Source of the DNA: an uncultured Peptococcaceae bacterium
GTDB lineage: Bacteria > Bacillota > Desulfotomaculia > Desulfotomaculales > Desulfallaceae
Reading direction: 5' to 3'
NCBI GenBank assembly: GCA_913064925.1
Contig: CAJYBN010000063.1
Coordinates: forward strand, 1-13,485
Length of the DNA: 13,485 nucleotides
Part shown: one piece after another, positions 1-6,112 of the stretch
Layout: each line of letters starts with the position of its first letter
Position numbering within the stretch: position 1 is the first letter of the stretch
Position numbers and translations under genes: made by a program
Notes under the pieces: generated by a model
What the model was told of the DNA's origin: nothing
Seen by the model: only the letters and a program-made list of their open reading frames with translations
Database searches by the model: none

Positions 1-93
1 CTGGCCAGGCAAGATCCGGATGATGAAGCTAAATGGGATTTGTATTTATTACCCGGATATGGACCTTGTTACCCGGATATGGACCTTGGCTGA
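1..93 (+). pseudogene. 3' end of an unrecognised gene, C-terminus frameshifted by a tandem duplication
   Basis: The plus-strand frame open from base 1 reads LARQDPDDEAKWDLYLLPGYG and then CYPDMDLG before a TGA at 91-93. The last residues come from the second copy of a perfect 20-bp tandem duplication (49-68 and 69-88). Since 20 is not a multiple of 3, the duplication shifts the frame. If one copy is removed, the frame continues as PWLRKEIDMLLCVYRGF and stops at TAA 135-137, which looks like a natural, amphipathic C-terminus. The simplest reading is that the gene lost about 15 residues and gained 8 unrelated ones. Too little is visible to name the family. The gene may still work, so calling it broken is an inference. 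It converges on the minus-strand gene ending at 184. Confidence 0.5.
49..88. repeat. Perfect 20-bp tandem direct repeat (two copies)
   Basis: A 20-bp unit (TTACCCGGATAT followed by GGACCTTG) occurs twice head to tail, at 49-68 and 69-88, with no mismatch. Identity of the copies suggests a recent slippage duplication. It lies in the coding end of the upstream gene and shifts its frame. Confidence 0.95.
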
Positions 94-172
94 GAAAAGA
101 AATTGATATGTTGCTTTGCGTGTACCGGGGGTTTTAATACTAGCGCGGAAACTGCTTCTCATATCATACAAA

Positions 173-188
173 CTTTCAACCTTTCAAC
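173..188. repeat. Short 8-bp tandem repeat (CTTTCAAC x2)
   Basis: CTTTCAAC is repeated head to tail at 173-180 and 181-188 and covers the stop codon (184-186) of the minus-strand gene. Because the extra copy falls at or after the stop, it does not change that protein. It is a second small duplication within 130 bp of the 20-bp one. Confidence 0.8.
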
Positions 189-600
189 ACCCGGCACCAA
201 TGACTACTTCGGCGTACAGTTCCTCGTCAAATTCCTCGTCATATGCCACATCCTGGAAAAAGTTCGGAAATTCTTTTTTTAAATACAGCAGCATGGGAAT
301 CATGAGTTGTTTCAGGCCGGCGGGAGCGCAAGGCGACGCCAGGGAGGCTAGCAGTTCCCGCCACTGCTGCAGCGTGTAGCGGTAAACCACCCTGGTTTTC
401 GCAACTCCGGTGGTTATTTCACTGGGAAACTTGAACTGCCGGTCCCCCGCGAATACCCGCTGCATGGATACCGGCAGCGGCACTTCTACTCCCTTGTCGT
501 AAACGGCGATGGCGATAATTTCTATTTCCGCTACCGCGGCGTTATCGCCCGCGTTTTGGCTTGGGTTTTTCTGTACCAGCAGCGTGGGCAAGTTTGGCAA
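184..600 (-). CDS. Hypothetical protein, 138 aa
   Basis: I do not recognise this family. The start is a TTG at 600, chosen because GGAGGTGA on the minus strand (607-614) sits six bases upstream; an upstream ATG is in another frame that ends after 27 codons. The N-terminal half looks like a beta-rich domain (AVAEIEIIAIAVYDKGVEVPLP). A more helical segment follows (LQQWRELLASLASPCAP, then LKQLMIPMLLYLKKEF) and then an acidic tail (DEEFDEELYAEV). There is no signal peptide or transmembrane segment and no cysteine motif, so it is probably a small cytoplasmic protein. It lies 68 bp downstream of the acylphosphatase gene on the same strand and is probably cotranscribed with it. The stop is TGA at 184-186. 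The gene call is good; the function is unknown. Confidence 0.75.
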   Translation of the reverse strand: MPNLPTLLVQKNPSQNAGDNAAVAEIEIIAIAVYDKGVEVPLPVSMQRVFAGDRQFKFPSEITTGVAKTRVVYRYTLQQWRELLASLASPCAPAGLKQLMIPMLLYLKKEFPNFFQDVAYDEEFDEELYAEVVIGAGC

Positions 601-606
601 GGATTT

Positions 607-614
607 TCACCTCC
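607..614 (-). promoter_or_regulatory. Ribosome binding site that fixes the TTG start
   Basis: The minus strand reads GGAGGTGA here, six bases before the TTG at 600. This near-consensus Shine-Dalgarno sequence is the main reason to accept a TTG start for the 138-aa protein. Confidence 0.75.
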
Positions 615-668
615 GCAACAACCATTTCTTTTGTCTGGCCGTGCCGACACCGGCTGGGGCCGGAAGTC

Positions 669-941
669 TTAACCTGTAATTTGAAAGCCGGTGTAATTGG
701 CCTCCCCGGGTTCGTCCCTGACCTCCACGCCGGTGACCCGGGCGCGCGGTGATCCGCGCCGGCACCAGGTAATCATTTGTTCCACCGCTTCGTCCAGGCC
801 GGCAAAAACGGCCTCCACGCGGCCGTCGGGCAGGTTGCGCACCCAGCCCCGGATGCCAAGTTTCTCCGCCTCCCGCCTGGTGTAATCACGGTAATAAACG
901 CCCTGCACCAGTCCGGATATAAAAACGCGCTTGTGGGCCAC
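669..941 (-). CDS. acyP: Acylphosphatase, 90 aa
   Basis: Acylphosphatase hydrolyses the carboxyl-phosphate bond of acylphosphates such as acetyl- or 1,3-bisphosphoglyceroyl phosphate, in the cytoplasm. The protein shows the family signature GLVQGVYYRDYTRREA, with the phosphate-binding loop and its catalytic arginine (the R in YYRD). It is followed by GIRGWVRNLPDGRVEAVFAG, which holds the catalytic asparagine (VRN). The length of 90 residues is normal for the family. A longer frame starts at 1064, but the extra 41 residues look non-coding. The GTG at 941 has GAGGTGAT (946-953) just upstream and gives the usual N-terminus VAHKRVFISG. It is divergent from the DUF1848 gene and upstream of the 138-aa gene. 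A 17-bp perfect inverted repeat and an extended -10 lie about 45 bp upstream of the start. Confidence 0.93.
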   Translation of the reverse strand: MAHKRVFISGLVQGVYYRDYTRREAEKLGIRGWVRNLPDGRVEAVFAGLDEAVEQMITWCRRGSPRARVTGVEVRDEPGEANYTGFQITG

Positions 942-973
942 CTGTATCACCTCGCCAAGGAAATCAATATCAT

Positions 974-990
974 GTATATTTACAATATAC
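974..990. promoter_or_regulatory. Perfect inverted repeat (GTATATT-TAC-AATATAC), possible operator
   Basis: Arms GTATATT (974-980) and AATATAC (984-990) are exact reverse complements separated by TAC. The site overlaps a candidate extended -10 of acyP on the minus strand (TGGTATATT, 992-984). It is AT-rich in an otherwise GC-rich region. Position and symmetry fit a repressor or activator site for acyP, but no cognate regulator is apparent. Confidence 0.4.
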
Positions 991-992
991 CA
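984..992 (-). promoter_or_regulatory. Candidate extended -10 promoter of acyP
   Basis: On the minus strand the bases read TGGTATATT, which fits the extended -10 form TGnTATAAT with one mismatch. It lies about 43 bp upstream of the GTG start. No good -35 is seen at the expected spacing, which is tolerated for extended -10 promoters. Confidence 0.35.
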
Positions 993-1087
993 CATTTTTG
1001 CGGGCGCCGCTTTCTCACTTACATATGAAGGAGCGTTCCCCGGACGCTTAAATGACGGGCACAAGGCAAGGGGGTTGTTTCGGCGCT

Positions 1088-1861
1088 ATGATAAAAACGG
1101 TCGTCAGCATGTCCAGGCGGACCGATCCCCACTGGCACCACGACAAGCTGATCCCGGTGCTGGAAAGGCGCTACCCGCCGGAGAAAGTACATACCCTGGT
1201 GGTGTGGACCAAGTTTCCCGAAACTCTGGTAAGCCGCCCGTACAGGGACGTGCTGTCCCGCTACGATCAGGTTTACTGCCACATAACCATCACCGGCTTG
1301 GGGGGTACTGAACTGGAACCTAACGTCCCCCGGCCCCAGGAAGCGCTGGGCGCTCTGGCCGCGCTGGCGGAATTTGTCGGTTCTCCCGCGCGTGTGCGGG
1401 TCAGGCCGGACCCCTTGGTGGTGCTGTGCCGCCAAGGCAAAATACTTACAAACATAACCGCAGCTGAAACAATCATCAGGCAGGCCGCCAGGCTGGGCAT
1501 CGCCGTGTTTTCTACCTCCTTCATGGAAACATACCCCAAGGTGACGGCCCGGTTGAAAAAACACGGGTTTGAAATTGTCCCGCTGAGCCAGCAGGACCGG
1601 CGGAGGGTGATCCGCGGCCTGGCACAAAGCGCCGCCGGCGAGAGCGCCGCCCTGCACACCTGTGCCGTGCCCGGTTTTCCGCCTTCAAAGTGCATTGACG
1701 GGGAGCTCTTAGCGCGCCTGCACCCGGCAAAGCTGCCCTGCCGGGCGGACAAGGCCGCGGGCCAGCGTCCCCTGTGCGGCTGTACCCACAGCGTGGATAT
1801 CGGCTGGTACAGTATGACCTGCCGTTCGGGATGCCTCTACTGCTACGCCCGGCCCGGATGA
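1088..1861 (+). CDS. DUF1848 family protein with C-terminal Cys cluster, 257 aa
   Basis: The N-terminus (IKTVVSMSRRTDPHWH) and the C-terminus (CGCTHSVDIGWYSMTC, then CRSGCLYCYARPG) are characteristic of the DUF1848 family, whose biochemical role is not established as far as I know. Cysteines at about residues 245, 249 and 252 form CxxxCxxC, the spacing of radical-SAM iron-sulfur sites; C230 and C232 (CGC) lie just before. Unusually for an iron-sulfur enzyme of that kind, the motif is at the extreme C-terminus, which is normal for this family. The length is typical. An upstream in-frame ATG at 1052 would add 12 residues (MTGTRQGGCFGA) unlike the family start, and its AAGGAG is too far away, so I chose 1088. 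The gene stands alone: divergent from acyP and followed by a strong terminator. A function in RNA or cofactor modification is only a guess. Confidence 0.85.
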   Translation: MIKTVVSMSRRTDPHWHHDKLIPVLERRYPPEKVHTLVVWTKFPETLVSRPYRDVLSRYDQVYCHITITGLGGTELEPNVPRPQEALGALAALAEFVGSPARVRVRPDPLVVLCRQGKILTNITAAETIIRQAARLGIAVFSTSFMETYPKVTARLKKHGFEIVPLSQQDRRRVIRGLAQSAAGESAALHTCAVPGFPPSKCIDGELLARLHPAKLPCRADKAAGQRPLCGCTHSVDIGWYSMTCRSGCLYCYARPG

Positions 1862-1916
1862 GCCCGTTATGATGATAATTGAAACAGGAATAAAATTCTT
1901 TACCACCGGCTAAGCA

Positions 1917-1948
1917 AAAAAACCGGCACAAAGACGTGCCGGTTTTTT
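1917..1948 (+). terminator. Strong intrinsic terminator after the DUF1848 gene
   Basis: A 13-bp perfect stem (AAAAAACCGGCAC at 1917-1929 with GTGCCGGTTTTTT at 1936-1948) surrounds a six-base loop. The run of T follows the GC core on the plus strand and a run of A precedes it, so the structure could stop transcription in both directions. It isolates the DUF1848 gene from the CRISPR operon. Confidence 0.92.
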
Positions 1949-1957
1949 GTGTCGCAT

Positions 1958-2010
1958 GTGCGCCCGGCATGAGCGGTAGCCAGTAGGGTTGGTGGGCGTG
2001 CGTAAAGAAA
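1958..2010 (+). mobile_element. Probable 5' remnant of a group IIC intron
   Basis: GTGCGCCCGGCATG at 1958-1971 matches the start of group IIC introns such as the Oceanobacillus iheyensis intron, which I recall as GUGUGCCCGGCAUGGG. The following GTAGCCAGTAGGGT parallels GCAGUCUAUAGGGU of that intron. It lies nine bases after the T-run of a strong intrinsic terminator, and IIC introns are known to insert just downstream of terminator hairpins. No reverse transcriptase gene and no domain V were found between here and 2449, so only a fragment of domain I appears to remain. The right boundary is unknown; 2010 is nominal and related sequence might extend to about 2130. Confidence 0.5.
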
Positions 2011-2173
2011 CCTGCAACTGTTTCCACTTCCCGGGAGGCACTAACACTATACCCGGCGGATGGGGGAGCCTTCCGTGCCACCGATTGTCCGGACTGTAAC
2101 CGGTTCTGCTAATATGAGCGGCCTGGCAAGACCTCTTTTAAAGGGCCTTTTAATGGTGAAAAGTGCCAGTTTA

Positions 2174-2179
2174 TATAAT
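2174..2179 (+). promoter_or_regulatory. Candidate -10 box (TATAAT) of the CRISPR operon
   Basis: A perfect TATAAT lies in the AT-rich island upstream of the operon. The best -35 is weak (TTTAAT at 2149-2154, spacing 19). If used, it would give a leader of about 265 bases. A second poorer pair is TTGTCA (2192-2197) with TATACG (2213-2218), spacing 15. Neither can be confirmed by reading alone. Confidence 0.3.
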
Positions 2180-2383
2180 TTGATGGAACATTTGTCATAT
2201 TTTTGGCAGGACTATACGGACATATGTCGAATAACAAGTGATAAATCCTGGCAAAGAACACCAGAAATGAAGTCTAAAAAGTAAATATAGTAGAAGATTA
2301 CCAGATAAATTAGTAAGCCGCAGCTCTGGTTGTGCCGGTCGTTTCGGTGTAGGGTGAAGATAGAGCCCGCTGTCCGGAGGCGT

Positions 2384-2401
2384 TTCTCAGAATTCTGTGA
2401 A
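2384..2401. promoter_or_regulatory. 18-bp near-palindrome, candidate operator
   Basis: The bases read TTCTCAGAA then TTCTGTGAA. As a whole this is an 18-bp palindrome with a single mismatched pair, and each 9-bp half has the form TTCTnnGAA. It ends 48 bases before the start codon of a protein with a CARF domain and a LuxR-type DNA-binding domain. Symmetry, position and neighbour suggest an autoregulatory operator; this link is inference. Confidence 0.4.
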
Positions 2402-2449
2402 TACCCGTAACGGCCGGGAATTGGACTTAAAGAGCGGGAAGGTGATTAT

Positions 2450-3361
2450 ATGGGTTACCCCTCCGGCCTTGCGGGAAAGTGCAACCGCCGTGCCGGTGTA
2501 TTGATCGCCACCCTGGGTGTGGAACCCCAGGTGGTGACCATCACGCTGGACCACCTGTTATCCAGCGGTGAAACAATCAATGAAGTAGCGGTAATCTACA
2601 CGGAAAACCCCGGGGTGCGGGAAGCCTTAAGAATCATTGAGGGAGAGTTTCAAAGGGCGGTCTACCCGGGTATTCGACTGCGGACCGTTCCCGTTACTTC
2701 CACGGATGGGCGGGTGGGGGATTTCCGAACCGGCAAGGACCTGCGGGGTCTTCTGCGCACACTGTATGTGGAAATTCGCCGCGCCCGCCAGGCGGGAGGC
2801 ATTGTGCATCTTTGTATATCCGGCGGCCGCAAGGTCATGGGGATAATGGGCATGGTGGTTGCCCAGCTTCTTTTCGGGCCGGAGGATCGTGTCTGGCACT
2901 TGATTACGGAAGGATGGCAGCCCGGTGCCGAACGCCGGCTGCACCTTTCTCCCGGGGAAAAGGTCTGGCTGGTGTCCGTACCCGTCCTGCGCTGGAGTGA
3001 AGCCGGGACATTGATGCAGACCGTGGCCGAGATGAATGACCCCGCCGAGGTGGTGGCCTGGTACGAAAAACTCAGCCGATCAACCCAAATAAAACGGCGG
3101 CGGGAGTTCATTGAACGCTGGTTGACCCGCGCTGAAAGGGAGGTGGTGCGCCTGGTCTGCCGTGGTCTGGATAACGCTGCCATTGCCGCCGCCCTTTTCA
3201 AGCGGGAGCAAACGGTGGCCAACCAGCTCCGCGGGGTTTACGAAAAACTGCGGGACTGGCTGGGTTATCCAGCCGGCAATGTGGATCGCCATAAACTGAT
3301 CGCCGAGTTTGCTCCATATTTTGCTCTGGTGGAGGAAGTGAAACAAGATGAGGATTATTAA
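2450..3361 (+). CDS. CARF-domain protein with C-terminal LuxR-type HTH, 303 aa
   Basis: This is a probable transcription factor controlled by cyclic oligoadenylate, the messenger made by Cas10. The N-terminal CARF domain (about residues 17-182) resembles the NE0113/Csm6-N group. It opens with VLIATLGVEPQVVTITLDHL and has the ligand-pocket motif CISGGRKVMGIMG at 122-134. Residues 225-268 (LTRAEREVVRLVCRGLDN, then AAIAAALFKREQTVANQL) match the LuxR/GerE helix-turn-helix pattern, ending in VYEKL. No HEPN, PD-D/ExK or other nuclease motif is visible. The start ATG at 2450 has AAGGTGA nearby. It heads the operon and overlaps csx15 by 14 bases. CARF-HTH proteins such as Csa3 are known regulators of CRISPR genes; the LuxR-type HTH is a different fold. 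A ring-nuclease activity of this CARF domain cannot be excluded. Confidence 0.85.
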   Translation: MGYPSGLAGKCNRRAGVLIATLGVEPQVVTITLDHLLSSGETINEVAVIYTENPGVREALRIIEGEFQRAVYPGIRLRTVPVTSTDGRVGDFRTGKDLRGLLRTLYVEIRRARQAGGIVHLCISGGRKVMGIMGMVVAQLLFGPEDRVWHLITEGWQPGAERRLHLSPGEKVWLVSVPVLRWSEAGTLMQTVAEMNDPAEVVAWYEKLSRSTQIKRRREFIERWLTRAEREVVRLVCRGLDNAAIAAALFKREQTVANQLRGVYEKLRDWLGYPAGNVDRHKLIAEFAPYFALVEEVKQDEDY

Positions 3362-3728
3362 TTTCGCCCATCCCTTGACGGACCAAAATCTGCGGGAAAT
3401 TGAAACCCTGGCCGGGTGTGCGGTATCAGAAGTCATCGAAGTGCCCAGCCAGATCGACATGCAAAGCCCCCTGGAACCCCAGATCGCCTCCCGGCTTGAC
3501 GATCTGGGCCTCAGCTCCCGGGAATGGCAAACCGAACCGTTGCTGATCAACCTGCCATCCTTGAACTACAGTGCCGCTGTGGTCCTGGCTCTGGTGCACG
3601 GGCGCATGGGCCACTTCCCGCCCGTTTTACGCCTGGCGCCGGAGACCGGAAGTGTGGCGACCCGTTTTAAAGTGATAGAAATTTTAAACCTCCAGGCCAT
3701 CCGCGAGCGGGCCCGGGGGAAGCGGTGA
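3348..3728 (+). CDS. csx15: CRISPR-associated protein Csx15, 126 aa
   Basis: The sequence matches Csx15 as I know it: an N-terminal NFAHPLT (5-11), the middle LSSREWQTEPLLINLPSLNY (55-74), then HGRMGHFPPVLRL (84-96), and the C-terminal EILNLQAIRERAR. Csx15 belongs with Csx16 and Csx20 to small proteins linked to type III signalling. Relatives degrade cyclic oligoadenylate, and Csx15 has been reported to bind and sequester it. Its likely job is to damp the signal made by Cas10. It has no transmembrane segment. GGAGGAAG lies before the ATG, inside the end of the CARF-HTH gene. Its stop overlaps the GTG start of cas10 (GTGA, 3725-3728), so the three genes are likely translationally coupled. Confidence 0.82.
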   Translation: MRIINFAHPLTDQNLREIETLAGCAVSEVIEVPSQIDMQSPLEPQIASRLDDLGLSSREWQTEPLLINLPSLNYSAAVVLALVHGRMGHFPPVLRLAPETGSVATRFKVIEILNLQAIRERARGKR

Positions 3729-6112
3729 CGGGTGGTGTTGCATTTGAAAAGCTCTTAATGCAGGTAAGTGACGGAGGTGGTAGAAGCTTGTCGTTTATTA
3801 ACTGGTTAAAAGATGTTTGTGAACCTTTAAGCAGCCCGCTAATAGAAGACGGCATACCCCCGAGGGCGATTCTCTGGGCGCACCCGGTAACGGGTACGCA
3901 ATATTATCTCGATGCTGACATAGCAAACGATATCACCCGCCAGGGGTTGGCCCTGGCCATGCTTCTGCTTGAAAAGAATGGAACTGCCGGCGCCGCCAAG
4001 GACCTGTCGGACTTCTTTGCCCGGCGCGACATCTTTGAAAGGAAGCTGTGGCTCAAGAAAAAGGGCTTAATTACTACCGAGCCGGGGGACACGGACAGTG
4101 CGGCCATATGCCATGTCCCGCTGGCGGCTCTCTGGCCCGAGTTGCCCCACCCCGGCCGGAACCATGCAAGGCCGGCCGGAAACAGGTTGCCGGCCGGCTG
4201 GCTGCGTGGTGAAGGGAAGCCGTGTGTGCGCCTGGCAGATTTTTTGTTGTTGAGAACGGGTTTGTTCTATGCCCTGGCGGGTGATCGGATTCCGGCGGCA
4301 GAATGGCCGGCTCTTCGCCTGACCAGCCTCCTTGAGGGAAGCAGTGCTTTTGCGCCGCAAAAGAAGTTGAGTAATTTAAAATCAATTCCGGACACCCTCC
4401 AACCGTTTTACGAGACGGCAGCATGGCTGGCCGGGTACCCAGATGAGGTTGAGACATGGCAAGAATCGGGGCAATGGAAAATGGACCTGGTTGAAGGCGG
4501 GGCTTTTAAAATTAAGGAATATTACCTGGAAACAAACCGCATCGGCGAAATTCGCGGCGCCAGCGTGCTCCTCGATGACATCAACCGCCGCCGTTACGTC
4601 CGGATGTTTGACGAACTGCCCCAAATGACCACGGAGTCAATTATTTACGCCGGCGGCGGGCACTTATTTGCGGCAGTGCCGGAGGGATATGGTAATCGCG
4701 TGGCGGGTGAGGTTGAACGCCTTCACCGGGAGGTTTGCCTTACGGCTCGCGCCGTCGGGGTGTCGCAAACGGTAACGGTTTCAGAACTTGCGCAAAAATT
4801 CAGCGATTTGCGGGGCCGTTTGGCCGGGGAAATGACCGGTCGCCGCAGTGTGCTGGTGCCGGCATGGGATGCAACCGAAGGTAAAATCGACCTGTACAGT
4901 GATCAAAAGCTCACCCTGGCGGCGGAACCACACCTTTTGCCGGAGAATACGAAAGATTTTTGCGACTCGTGCGGCGTGCGCCCGGCTTTCAAGGAGTGGC
5001 GGTACGAAGATGAAAGACATAATTTCTGCGCCTCTTGTTTGCGGAAACACCTGGTGGGACAGGCTGCCAGGAGGTCTGTTTTCCTTGATGAATACCGGCA
5101 GTTCTGGCAGGCGCGGGAAGTAAACGCTTCTATCCGGTTTGCTGAAGAGATTGGCAATATCGCCGACGACAACAACGAAATCGCAGTTATTTATGCCGAT
5201 GGAAACAACTTCGGTTCCCTTTTTGGCCGCTGCGAATCTCCTGCGGGGCTGCGCTTATTGAGCCAGTATAGTGAAAGCGCAGCTTGCACGGCTGTTTATA
5301 CGGCCCTTAAGGAAAACCAGGAGTTGCTGGAAGGGCGGGCGGTGGAAATCATCGCCTTGGGTGGAGATGACATTTTCCTGCTCGTTCCGGCCCGGGCGGC
5401 ACTGCCCCTGGCCGTTACAGCCGGAAAGTATTTTGACCGTTTGTTTGAAAACCTCTCGATCGATGGGGCCGGCCCCACACTTTCCCTGGGAGTGGTTATC
5501 GCCGGGGCCAAGACGCCGGTGCGGTATCTCTTCGAGATGGCTCAAGCGCTTCTCAAAGAAGCGAAAAAGCGTACCTACGAGGCCGGTAAAATGGCCCGGG
5601 AAGGCACTATGGACATAGCTGTGCTGTCCTCCTATGCCACCCATCAGGACCACATCGCCGCTTACCGCAAAAGTACTTTGGAGAAGAAAGAACGTACGCA
5701 CTTACAACCTGATAAACGAGGGGGCGACGGGAATGCGGGAGAGGGGAAAATTATCCTGACGTTGCGGCCTTACACCTTTACCGAGGCGCGAAACTTTATG
5801 GACGCGATCAACCGGCTTCAAACGGCTCCGTCATCCGGGGCGCCTGGCCGGAGCTGGTTTTACGGTTTGCGGGCGGCGGCGGAGCGGTACGGCAGGCAGG
5901 TGGCGGAACTCTTTTTCCGCTATCAATATGCCCGCCTGAATGAAGACCAGCGCGAGACGCTAAAAAAGTCCTGGGAGATTTTTACGGGGGTTTCTGGTGA
6001 ACCTGAGATGTTTTTGAGCAGGCAGGAATGCGGAGAAGATCGGTACTACTGTCCGTGGCTGGACGTGGTGGAGCTCTGGAACTATGTCGGCGCTGGGGGT
6101 GATGTCCGGTGA
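3725..6112 (+). CDS. cas10: Cas10, large subunit of type III complex, cyclase-competent, no HD motif seen, 795 aa
   Basis: Cas10 is the scaffold and signalling subunit; on target RNA binding it makes cyclic oligoadenylates from ATP. Visible parts in order: an N-terminal region (about 1-280) without an HD-nuclease motif; the first palm domain with IIYAGGGHLFAAVP (306-319); a treble-clef or ribbon with four cysteines (C413, C416, C435, C438) that should bind zinc; and the second palm with YADGNNFGSLF (490-500) and the catalytic GGDD (546-549). A helical C-terminal domain ends in WLDVVELWNYVG. Lack of an HD motif suggests it cannot cut single-stranded DNA, a trait described for many III-D systems. 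The start is GTG at 3725 in a four-base overlap with csx15; the ATG at codon 12 is an alternative. Its stop overlaps the next GTG by four bases (6109-6112). Confidence 0.93.
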   Translation: MTGGVAFEKLLMQVSDGGGRSLSFINWLKDVCEPLSSPLIEDGIPPRAILWAHPVTGTQYYLDADIANDITRQGLALAMLLLEKNGTAGAAKDLSDFFARRDIFERKLWLKKKGLITTEPGDTDSAAICHVPLAALWPELPHPGRNHARPAGNRLPAGWLRGEGKPCVRLADFLLLRTGLFYALAGDRIPAAEWPALRLTSLLEGSSAFAPQKKLSNLKSIPDTLQPFYETAAWLAGYPDEVETWQESGQWKMDLVEGGAFKIKEYYLETNRIGEIRGASVLLDDINRRRYVRMFDELPQMTTESIIYAGGGHLFAAVPEGYGNRVAGEVERLHREVCLTARAVGVSQTVTVSELAQKFSDLRGRLAGEMTGRRSVLVPAWDATEGKIDLYSDQKLTLAAEPHLLPENTKDFCDSCGVRPAFKEWRYEDERHNFCASCLRKHLVGQAARRSVFLDEYRQFWQAREVNASIRFAEEIGNIADDNNEIAVIYADGNNFGSLFGRCESPAGLRLLSQYSESAACTAVYTALKENQELLEGRAVEIIALGGDDIFLLVPARAALPLAVTAGKYFDRLFENLSIDGAGPTLSLGVVIAGAKTPVRYLFEMAQALLKEAKKRTYEAGKMAREGTMDIAVLSSYATHQDHIAAYRKSTLEKKERTHLQPDKRGGDGNAGEGKIILTLRPYTFTEARNFMDAINRLQTAPSSGAPGRSWFYGLRAAAERYGRQVAELFFRYQYARLNEDQRETLKKSWEIFTGVSGEPEMFLSRQECGEDRYYCPWLDVVELWNYVGAGGDVR

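Larger units (their letters stand above)
1949..2449. other. Intergenic region of 501 bp before the CRISPR operon
   Basis: This stretch lies between the terminator and the first CRISPR gene and holds no convincing gene. It contains the probable intron remnant (from 1958), a GC-rich part to about 2130, an AT-rich part (about 2150-2310) with a TATAAT hexamer, and a GC-rich leader with an 18-bp near-palindrome (2384-2401). An open frame of 74 codons at 2060-2284 lacks a ribosome binding site and recognisable features, and I do not accept it as a gene. No CRISPR repeats are seen here. Confidence 0.7.

Noticed and set aside
648..662. Possible terminator hairpin (CCGGC-tggg-GCCGG) between acyP and the 138-aa gene
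   Set aside because: Only a 5-bp stem and no T-run on the minus strand; it would not act as an intrinsic terminator.
942..1064. Longer N-terminus for acylphosphatase
   Set aside because: The extra 41 residues run through the AT-rich divergent promoter region; the GTG at 941 has a good ribosome binding site and gives the normal family length.
1052..1087. Upstream ATG extending the DUF1848 protein by 12 residues
   Set aside because: The only AAGGAG is about 17 bases from the ATG, and the added residues do not resemble the family N-terminus, which begins at the 1088 ATG.
2060..2284. Open frame of 74 codons between the terminator and the CRISPR operon
   Set aside because: No ribosome binding site, no recognisable domain, composition changes half-way, and it begins in the probable intron remnant; likely a chance frame.
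1949..2449. CRISPR array or riboswitch in the intergenic region
   Set aside because: No regularly spaced direct repeats and no riboswitch core that I could recognise; the structured part is better explained as a group IIC intron remnant.
2450..3361. Calling the first operon gene a Csm6 RNase
   Set aside because: The N-terminal half is Csm6-like CARF, but the C-terminus is a LuxR-type HTH and no HEPN R-x(4-6)-H motif is present.
5255..5701. Long minus-strand open frames inside cas10 and other cas genes
   Set aside because: They are shadows of GC-rich coding sequence on the opposite strand, with no domains and no ribosome binding sites.
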